In this document: in pieces, positions 1-6,756 of the stretch
How the letters are laid out: each line of letters opens with the position of its first letter
Numbering within the stretch: position 1 is the first letter of the stretch
NCBI GenBank assembly: GCA_024645155.1
Contig: JAHEGF010000105.1
Location: 1-10,427 of the forward strand
DNA from: Phyllobacteriaceae bacterium
GTDB lineage: Bacteria; Pseudomonadota; Alphaproteobacteria; Rhizobiales; Rhizobiaceae
DNA length: 10,427 bases
Direction of reading: 5' to 3'
Position numbers and translations under genes: made by a program
The notes under the pieces: model-generated
The model's database searches: none
Seen by the model: the letters and a program-made list of their open reading frames with translations, nothing else
Told to the model about the DNA's origin: nothing

Positions 1-1381
1 GATCGGCGCCCTGGAAGGAATAGATGGACTGTTTCTCGTCGCCAACCGCAAAGATCGTGCGCTGTTCGTCGCTGCGAGCGCTGCCTCCGGTGAAAAATTC
101 GCGCGCCAGGCGGCTGATGACAGCCCATTGTTTCGGACTGGTATCCTGCGCCTCGTCGACGAGAATGTGATCGATGCCCTGGTCGAGCTTGAACTGGATC
201 CAGGGTCCGGCATCGGCCCGGTCAAACAGATTTGCGGTGCGGGTGATAAGATCGTTGAAATCGAGCAATCCGCGCGCGGTCTTCAGCCGTTCATAGCGCG
301 ATATCAGTGCGCCGGCCAATGTCAGTGCCGCATCTGTTACGGTTATCATCTGTAGCTGGGCGATGCGGTCGAGCGCCTGCCTTATCGTATCAGCGGCGGC
401 TTCGAAACGTTCCTGCAGATCGGGAAACCGGACTATGACCTTTGCGGCACAAAGGTTTCTGGTGCTGCGTATTTCGCCTGCAGCGGTCAGGAACAGAGCA
501 GTCAGCCCGCTGAACCGTTCGCCTGCATCGCCGTTGTCGCCCAGCGCCAGGATTTTTTCGGCAAAATCGGCAGCGGTCCTCGTTTTTTCCGCCCGGGCAT
601 GATCCAGCAGTTCCTTTACGTATTCCCGGTCGAGGCTGGCAAGCGGCCAGGCCGCGGTTGCGATATCCCGTTCGGTTTCTCCCGGCCTGAAACCGAATTC
701 GCTCAGGAACAGGTCCCGCGCCGGGATTTTTTCCGTTTGCGCCATGAATAGGGCGATGGCGTCGCGGTTGACGATAATCTCGCCAACGAGCCTGTCGAAC
801 CCGGCCTCGCCGCCATGGTCCAGAACCAGATGCAAGGCCTCCGTGAGGTCACTATCCGTACCGCTCCCGGCGAGTGTCAGCATCTGGCGCCGCGCCTCCA
901 CCAGCATCTGGGCCTCGATGGCCTGATCTGCAAGTTCAAACCGCCCGGCGATATTTGCCTCGAGCGGGAAACGGTGCAGAACCGCTTCGCAAAAAGCATG
1001 GATGGTCTGGATTTTCAGGCCACCCGGCGTTTCCAGCGCCCGGGCAAAAAGGCGGCGCGCGCGCGTGATCACCTCGGCATCCGGCCGGTGGCCCGCAAGG
1101 TCGGTTATGGTTTCCGCGAGTTCGCCCTCCTCCAAAAGCGCCCATTGGCCCAGATCCCGGAACACTCGGTTGGACATTTCGGCAGCGGCAGCGCGTGTGT
1201 AGGTCAGGCACAGTATACGCGACGGATCGGTACCCTGCAGCAACAGGCGTATGACGCGGCGCGACAGGACATGGGTCTTGCCCGAACCGGCATTGGCGGA
1301 AACCCAAGCGGAATGCGCCGGGTCGGCCGCGCGGCGCTGGCCGTCAACAATGGATTGCGGGAACTGCCGTACGCCGGTCAT
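1..1381 (-). CDS. addA: AddA, double-strand break repair helicase-nuclease subunit (partial, N-terminal ~460 residues; runs off the left edge)
   Basis: AddA is the UvrD-family (SF1A) helicase subunit of the AddAB complex, which resects DNA double-strand ends for RecA-dependent recombination. I read this frame through to the window edge and found no stop. Seen in the translation: Walker A ANAGSGKTHVL with K35-T36; IQTIHAFCEAVL around residues 124-135; a LLDFNDLI segment shortly before motif II; Walker B/motif II VDEAQDTSPKQW from V408 (D409, E410); and motif III VGDEKQSIYSFQGAD ending at D460 on the edge. Family members are roughly 1,150-1,200 residues, so the rest of the helicase and the C-terminal PD-(D/E)XK nuclease lie outside. 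The ATG overlaps the addB stop as ATGA, with GGAGATGG just upstream as a plausible ribosome binding site. It is the last gene visible in the operon. Certain as a family; start well supported. Confidence 0.96.
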   Translation of the reverse strand, partial: MTGVRQFPQSIVDGQRRAADPAHSAWVSANAGSGKTHVLSRRVIRLLLQGTDPSRILCLTYTRAAAAEMSNRVFRDLGQWALLEEGELAETITDLAGHRPDAEVITRARRLFARALETPGGLKIQTIHAFCEAVLHRFPLEANIAGRFELADQAIEAQMLVEARRQMLTLAGSGTDSDLTEALHLVLDHGGEAGFDRLVGEIIVNRDAIALFMAQTEKIPARDLFLSEFGFRPGETERDIATAAWPLASLDREYVKELLDHARAEKTRTAADFAEKILALGDNGDAGERFSGLTALFLTAAGEIRSTRNLCAAKVIVRFPDLQERFEAAADTIRQALDRIAQLQMITVTDAALTLAGALISRYERLKTARGLLDFNDLITRTANLFDRADAGPWIQFKLDQGIDHILVDEAQDTSPKQWAVISRLAREFFTGGSARSDEQRTIFAVGDEKQSIYSFQGAD

Positions 1382-4300
1382 TCGCCATCTCCGTCATTTC
1401 CGCCACCGGCAGACCATTCGAGCACCCGGGCAAGGTGGTCATAGTCTCCATCCACATCGCCCTCGCGAAACGGCAATGCCCGCGATTTGTATCCCGTGTC
1501 CTGGTTTCCGTATGCGGTAATGAGTTCAACCAGTCGCGACCAGGAGAGCTCGGAAAGATCGGTTCCACTGACCGATTCGCTGCCGATTTTAAGAATCGAT
1601 TCAAGTTTGACACCACCGTCGGGGCGCAACCGGACATAGATGAGGTCATGGACCGGACGCCGGCCAGTTTCCACGAATGCGCCGCGGGCCAGGAGCGCGC
1701 CTTCAAGCGGCAATTGTGGTGCGAGCAATGTATGCGCCTGCTTGCGGGTCGGCGTCGAACCGGTCTTAAAATCAATGATTTCAGCGCTGCCATCGCGGAG
1801 AACGGAAATGCGGTCGGCACGGCCGGAAAGCAATACACCGGTCGCGCCGATCTCGTGCGGGACGGCGGCAATTTCGGTCTTGATCATGGTCGCCCGCATT
1901 TGTTGTGCGCGCTCGAATTCAAGCAGGTTGCCAGCCATGGAATGAAAGCGTGGCCACCACACCGCCATGATGTCGGGCGGGAGACCGGCCTGACCAAAAA
2001 GATCCCGGGCGAGCCTACCAAGATTGTCATTGGCGTTTGTGTCATCGGGATCAAGCCCTGTCGCGACCAGCTGGTGCAGTATCTCGTGAAACAGGCTGCC
2101 GCGTTCGGCTGGACCCGGATCGGCCATCAGCGGATCAAGCGGTGCCAGGCGCAGAATCCTCTTGGCGTAAATCGCGTAGGGATCGCGCCGCAACGTTTCG
2201 ATCTCTGTTACGGAAAACCGGCGGGGGCGCCTGCCGAGATCGGGCTTTGGTTCCGGGCGCGGTGCAAAGGGTATGTCGGTTACGGAATCCAAGTGTTTAC
2301 TGTAGCCAAGCAACCTGTCGCCGCGTTCGCGCATGGCTTTGGTTGCGTTCTCGCCGATCATGGTTTGCAGGCGCTGAAGCCAGCGCGACGGAACTGCCGG
2401 TTCTTCGCCGCTGCGCAAGGCGCGGGTCAAGACGACTTTCGGTGAACCCAGTGCCATCGCGAAATCATGGGCGGCAAGGCCGATTCGGCGCTCCGGCGGC
2501 TCCAACCCGAGACCGACCTTCATGAATCGCGACATGAACCGGTCGGCATCGGCGCGTGTTGGCCAGCTGCCTTCGTTCAAGCCGCCAAGCACCATTGTGT
2601 CGACAGTTTGGAGACGAGCCTCAAGCGCGCCCCATATGGCCACGCGCGGGTCGGCGCCTGCAGGAGGTTTGACCATTTCTCCGGCCATCAGCGCCGCCAG
2701 CACTTCGGGCCATTCGGCGGGCTCGACTGGCGGACCGCCCGGTGTCGAGATGAGCCGGCGCAAGAAATTTGCCGCAGCTTCGCCTTCCTCGCCATCGTAC
2801 AACCCGGCCAGGTCGCCACCTTCGGTTGAGCCCGCTGCCTCGAACGCCAGGACTGTCGCCGCGGCCAATATCGATACGGTTTGCGGTCCCGCGGTGCGGA
2901 GCGTTGCCAGCGGGGCAATCGCACCGGTCAGACCGGTAACAAGCGCGTGCGCCTGTTCAAATCGTTTTTCGCCCAACCGGTCGAACCACAGAGGCTTGCG
3001 AGTGGACGCGGCAAACTCCTCTAGGCGTGTTTCAAGCAGCCCGTCCAGCGCCGCGACATCCGGCCTGCCGGTCCCGCCGCGGAGCGCCAGAAGTTCGACA
3101 TCGCAGACCGCCTGGTCCAGAGACAAGCGATCCATGCCAAGCCGCAACAGCGGGTGCTTGAGCAGCGACAGGACCGCGACCGGGTCGCCAGGGCGCAGGG
3201 CCGTATCAACAAGTTGTGCAAGCAGGCTGCCGGGTTTTGCCATCGATAAAGGAATGCCCGCGGAATCATTGGCGGTTATTCCATATCGCTCAAGTTCGGC
3301 AGAAACCCGCCGTGCCAGGGTCCGGTCTCCGGTTACAAGTGCCGTTGCAGTGTCGCCGTCGCGGAGCGCGCGGCGCAGGGCAATCGCAATCGCCAGTGCC
3401 TCGTCTCGTTCACTGGAAGCCTCCACCAACGACACATCTTCCAGTGCCCCGTCTTCGAGCGCCTCACGCACCTGATCGTGCATATCGACCCACTGGTTGG
3501 TGGTGGCAGCCGGGCGCAGGGCTTCGCTGACAAGAAAACCGCGCGCAGCGCGCCTTGCAGCCAGTGGCTCGTCACGCGGCTCCAGTTCGACAACGCCGTC
3601 ACGTGTAATCCCGATCACACCTGTCAGTTTTTTCAGGCCATATTGCGGATGGCCGAATACCGCCGGATCTGTATCGGTCGCGCCGATCGCCTGCCAGGAA
3701 CCTTCGTCGAGATGACGGTCGAGACCAGGCAGGACAACGGCTCCTTCAGGCAATCGCGCAATGGTAGACAACAGCCGCGCGGTAGCCGGGAGCGATCCGG
3801 TGGATCCGGCGGCTATAACCGGACCCGGCGAGCCGTTGGCTGCCAGACGCCGCGCTTCGGCATCGATGCGCGCATTGCGGTGAGCGGCCGGGTTACACTG
3901 CAGATTTTCGGCAAGATGGCGCGGCCAGTGTTCGGTGACGATGCGCAGGAAATCAAGTGTCACCTGCCACCAGCCGGCAAGATCACGATCGACGAGGCCG
4001 GGCAGACCTGACCAATCGGCGCCCTCCAGCTCCACCTCGTCGATCAGCGCGGCCACATCGCGCGCCAGCCAAAACGCATCGGCCGCGGTAACCGGAACAA
4101 CCAGCGGCTCTTCGAACATGTTGGCGACATGTGCCGGCAGTCGCGATTTCCACGCCCTGACGAGCGGTGCAAGCATGAGAAGCCGTTCCATCGGATCAAT
4201 GGCCAGCACCTGATCATCAAGCGAGGCGGCGTCTTCAAACAGGGTGGCATCTTCATCGACATCACCCAATGGCCTGATGTCCGGCAATATGGCTGTTCCG

Positions 4301-4509
4301 CCGCCGAGCAGTTCGACAAATACCGAGCGGAGTTCGCGGGTGGCACGGCGGGTTGGGACATAGATGGTGACAGACGCAAGTCCAAGCGGATCGCCATCAT
4401 GGCGAAATCCGTCAACCAGTTCACCGTCGAGCAGCGCGCGGGCAAGGCGCGGCAGAAACGACACTCCAAACGGAATCGAGTAAACCCGGGGCCGGTCCGG
4501 GCCGGTCAT
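1378..4509 (-). CDS. addB: AddB, double-strand break repair nuclease subunit, alphaproteobacterial type
   Basis: AddB is the partner of AddA, with an inactive helicase-like body and a C-terminal nuclease. At 1043 residues it has about the usual length for alphaproteobacterial AddB. The N-terminus (SIPFGVSFLPRLARALL, then IYVPTRRATRELRSVF around residue 50) is typical and has no Walker A motif, so it should not hydrolyse ATP. The C-terminal RecB-like PD-(D/E)XK domain is intact: SLFHEILH (H808, E809), GRADR (D899), IIDFKTG (D913, K915) and QLPLEG (Q932). The end, DYDHLARVLEWS, is also typical. No cysteine lies in the last ~280 residues, so the Fe-S cluster of Bacillus-type AddB cannot form here. 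The ATG overlaps the murU stop by 4 bp (ATGA) without a good Shine-Dalgarno, implying coupling. The addB stop overlaps addA in the same way. Confidence 0.96.
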   Translation of the reverse strand: MTGPDRPRVYSIPFGVSFLPRLARALLDGELVDGFRHDGDPLGLASVTIYVPTRRATRELRSVFVELLGGGTAILPDIRPLGDVDEDATLFEDAASLDDQVLAIDPMERLLMLAPLVRAWKSRLPAHVANMFEEPLVVPVTAADAFWLARDVAALIDEVELEGADWSGLPGLVDRDLAGWWQVTLDFLRIVTEHWPRHLAENLQCNPAAHRNARIDAEARRLAANGSPGPVIAAGSTGSLPATARLLSTIARLPEGAVVLPGLDRHLDEGSWQAIGATDTDPAVFGHPQYGLKKLTGVIGITRDGVVELEPRDEPLAARRAARGFLVSEALRPAATTNQWVDMHDQVREALEDGALEDVSLVEASSERDEALAIAIALRRALRDGDTATALVTGDRTLARRVSAELERYGITANDSAGIPLSMAKPGSLLAQLVDTALRPGDPVAVLSLLKHPLLRLGMDRLSLDQAVCDVELLALRGGTGRPDVAALDGLLETRLEEFAASTRKPLWFDRLGEKRFEQAHALVTGLTGAIAPLATLRTAGPQTVSILAAATVLAFEAAGSTEGGDLAGLYDGEEGEAAANFLRRLISTPGGPPVEPAEWPEVLAALMAGEMVKPPAGADPRVAIWGALEARLQTVDTMVLGGLNEGSWPTRADADRFMSRFMKVGLGLEPPERRIGLAAHDFAMALGSPKVVLTRALRSGEEPAVPSRWLQRLQTMIGENATKAMRERGDRLLGYSKHLDSVTDIPFAPRPEPKPDLGRRPRRFSVTEIETLRRDPYAIYAKRILRLAPLDPLMADPGPAERGSLFHEILHQLVATGLDPDDTNANDNLGRLARDLFGQAGLPPDIMAVWWPRFHSMAGNLLEFERAQQMRATMIKTEIAAVPHEIGATGVLLSGRADRISVLRDGSAEIIDFKTGSTPTRKQAHTLLAPQLPLEGALLARGAFVETGRRPVHDLIYVRLRPDGGVKLESILKIGSESVSGTDLSELSWSRLVELITAYGNQDTGYKSRALPFREGDVDGDYDHLARVLEWSAGGGNDGDGE

Positions 4510-5240
4510 TTCGCCAATACTGCCGCCGCATCAATCACTGCTTCAGCCGGAGCAATGGCATCGGGTGTCCCTACCGTGATCCACTGCCCGTCAAGGATCG
4601 TGCCATAAAGTCGTCCGGCGGTAATGGCCTGGTCAAAATACAAGTTTAGGGAGTGCGGATGCACGACGGCGTTTGCAAATATCCGTGGATGGGCAATTAT
4701 CGCACCCGCATAGATCAGGCCACCGGGTGCGCCGTGCGAGCGGGCCAGCCGGCCATCACGGCTTATGATAAAATCACCAGAACCGGAATGCCCGGTAGCG
4801 CGATCGAATGACGCGAGCAGGAGCAGCATGTCCATGCGCGAAGCGTCCCATTTTTCAGCCATTGCGATCAGGCTCGAACCGGCACGGTCAATCCAAAATG
4901 TATCTGCATTGAGGATATAAAACGAACCGGTGCCCAGCGCGGGCAGTGCCTTGACTATGCCGCCGGCCGAATCAAGCAACTCATCGCGTTCATCGGAAAT
5001 GACGATTTCCGGGTTGCGGCGCTGCTCGAGATGATTGATCAGCTTGTCGCCGAGATAGTGAATGTTGACAATTGCCTTCGCGACACCGGCGACAGCCAGC
5101 AGATCGAGGCTCCAGTCGATCAGCGGTTTGCCTGCTATCCTTATCAGCGGTTTGGGGCAGGTATCGGTCAGCGGGCGCATGCGCTTGCCGAGGCCGGCAG
5201 CCAGTATCATTGCAGTTTGCGGCGGTTTTCTGGCATCCAC
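4506..5240 (-). CDS. murU: MurU-type nucleotidyltransferase (N-acetylmuramate-1-phosphate uridylyltransferase)
   Basis: Sugar-phosphate nucleotidyltransferase of 244 residues. MurU transfers UMP to MurNAc-1-phosphate, giving UDP-MurNAc in the cytoplasm, a recycling shortcut that bypasses de novo synthesis by MurA and MurB. Seen: the nucleotide-binding loop LAAGLGKRMRP (13-23), PKPL (29-32), SAGGI (91-95), metal-binding NAD (111-113) and the late WITVGTPD (220-227). Its short length and lack of a C-terminal acyltransferase domain fit MurU rather than GlmU. The start is GTG at 5240, only 2 bp after the stop of the AmgK fusion, with GGAGAG six bases upstream as a good ribosome binding site; the in-frame ATG at residue 11 falls right at the conserved loop and is less likely. 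The adjacent AmgK-like kinase domain supports the MurU assignment. A related mannose-1-phosphate guanylyltransferase is the main alternative. Confidence 0.85.
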   Translation of the reverse strand: MDARKPPQTAMILAAGLGKRMRPLTDTCPKPLIRIAGKPLIDWSLDLLAVAGVAKAIVNIHYLGDKLINHLEQRRNPEIVISDERDELLDSAGGIVKALPALGTGSFYILNADTFWIDRAGSSLIAMAEKWDASRMDMLLLLASFDRATGHSGSGDFIISRDGRLARSHGAPGGLIYAGAIIAHPRIFANAVVHPHSLNLYFDQAITAGRLYGTILDGQWITVGTPDAIAPAEAVIDAAAVLAK

Positions 5241-5242
5241 TT

Positions 5243-6748
5243 TCAGCTCTCCACCGCTCCGTAGCGGGTATACAATGTGCGCAGCGGCCGGAGCGCATCG
5301 TGGACGATCGAGCGGGCCAGATATTCATGGATCCGCGGCAGATGCTTCAGGTAGGCCGGCTTTCCGTCTCGCCGATCGAGGCGGACAAAAATCCCCAGTA
5401 GCTTGGTGTTTCTTTGCACCGACATGATTGCATAGTCCCGTTCAAAGCGCGCGCGGTCGAAGTTTCCCGCACTGGCGCGGGCGTTGCAATAGGCCTCGGC
5501 AATCTGCCTTTCCATTTTCCCGCCGATGGTCACGCGGGCATCCTGCGCCAGAGAAACAACATCATAGGCGATCGAACCGATGACCGCATCCTGGAAATCG
5601 ATCAACCCGATCCGGTCGTTACCTTCCCGGTTGCCGCGCCAGATCAGGTTCGGTGAATGGTAATCCCGCAGCACGAGGCATTTTTCACCATCTTGCGCAC
5701 AATCGAGCACCGCATTCCAGGTGCTGCGGAACTCCTCCAGTTCGGCCGCACCGGTTTTCTCGCCGGTGACCTGAGGCAGATACCAGTCTGTCATCAGTTC
5801 GGTTTCTATCAATTGTGCCGGACGATCGTAGAGCGGAATTTCATGGCTGGCGGTATCGCTGATCGCGATGTGCCGAGGCCATTGCCGCTGGTGCAAATCT
5901 GCCAGCAACCGGGCGGCTGCGCAGTAGCGCTCAGCGACCGGCTTGCCGTCGGCGGTAAGGAAGCCTTCGGACCCGAGATTTTCGAGCAGCAGGATCCCGT
6001 CATCAAGGTTTTGCGCATGAATTTCCGGTGCGCAAAAACCAGCCTTGCGCAACGCAAGATCGATGGCGACAAACGGTGTGACGGATTCGGCGAGATGGGC
6101 GATGCGGCTGTACGGTTTACCATCGCGTACTGGCGGTCCATCGGGCTGGGCGGCGGCGTCCATCAACACCAGCCGATCGCCTGCAGCAGTATCAATATTC
6201 TCATAGGCGCGGGTTGAAGCATCTCCGGTGAGGTGGGTCCGGCGGGCTGCCGGATATCCCGATGAGTCGAGAAATTTCCTGATTTTCAAAGACCGGGCGA
6301 CGCGGGCTAGAACGTTTTCTGTGCCCTCAACATGAGCTATTCGGCCTTCGCCTTCCATATCGATCCGGATGGCGATCAACGATGCCGCAGGCAAGCGCCC
6401 GCTCGCGTTTTCAGGCCATTCGACCAGCGTAACGCCGGCATCGCGGTTTTCGTCGAAACCAAGTTCGTCGAGTTCATCGGCAGAGCCCAGCCGGTACAGG
6501 TCGGCGTGGACAACCGGAAAACGCGCATCGTAATTCTGCACGAGTGTGAATGTCGGACTTGGCACCTCCAGGCTGGCGTCGCAGCACAGGGTGCGAATAA
6601 TTGCCCGGGCAAGCGTCGTTTTTCCGGCACCAAGGCTGCCGGACAGGGCGAGAAGGTCACCCGGGTGGAGCGCTGCTGCCAGATCCTGGCCAAAAAGCTC
6701 CATGTCATGTTTGTCAGCCAGTGCGCGGGTAATGGTGGGCTGCGGCAT
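5243..6748 (-). CDS. tsaE: Fused TsaE (t6A tRNA-modification ATPase) and AmgK-like aminoglycoside-type sugar kinase
   Basis: Two-domain protein of 501 residues. Residues ~1-155 are TsaE, the ATPase that works with TsaB and TsaD to form N6-threonylcarbamoyladenosine at tRNA position 37: Walker A GSLGAGKTT (37-45), PSPTFTLV (63-70), HADLYR (81-86) and LVEWPEN (108-114). Residues ~157-501 are an APH-fold kinase like AmgK, which phosphorylates the anomeric carbon of MurNAc/GlcNAc: GDASTRAY (175-182), catalytic loop LRDYHSPNLIW (360-370; D362, N367), metal-binding LIDFQDA (382-388; D384) and VSLAQDAR (398-405). A TsaE/phosphotransferase fusion is a known alphaproteobacterial arrangement. MurU directly downstream supports the sugar-kinase role. 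The ATG sits 8 bp after the divL stop; the only Shine-Dalgarno candidate is AGG overlapping that TAG stop, so coupling is likely. Substrate is inferred, not shown. Confidence 0.92.
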   Translation of the reverse strand: MPQPTITRALADKHDMELFGQDLAAALHPGDLLALSGSLGAGKTTLARAIIRTLCCDASLEVPSPTFTLVQNYDARFPVVHADLYRLGSADELDELGFDENRDAGVTLVEWPENASGRLPAASLIAIRIDMEGEGRIAHVEGTENVLARVARSLKIRKFLDSSGYPAARRTHLTGDASTRAYENIDTAAGDRLVLMDAAAQPDGPPVRDGKPYSRIAHLAESVTPFVAIDLALRKAGFCAPEIHAQNLDDGILLLENLGSEGFLTADGKPVAERYCAAARLLADLHQRQWPRHIAISDTASHEIPLYDRPAQLIETELMTDWYLPQVTGEKTGAAELEEFRSTWNAVLDCAQDGEKCLVLRDYHSPNLIWRGNREGNDRIGLIDFQDAVIGSIAYDVVSLAQDARVTIGGKMERQIAEAYCNARASAGNFDRARFERDYAIMSVQRNTKLLGIFVRLDRRDGKPAYLKHLPRIHEYLARSIVHDALRPLRTLYTRYGAVES

Positions 6749-6756
6749 AGTTACGC

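Noticed and set aside
936..1307. A 123-codon minus-strand frame inside addA
   Set aside because: It is an out-of-frame shadow. The addA frame carries Walker A, motif II and motif III and stays open through this stretch.
1435..3475. Long plus-strand open frames (336 and 317 codons) opposite addB, and another (209 codons, 815-1444) opposite addA and the end of addB
   Set aside because: They lie antisense to addB and addA, whose motifs are intact throughout. Their translations show no recognisable domain, and such frames are common opposite GC-rich coding sequence.
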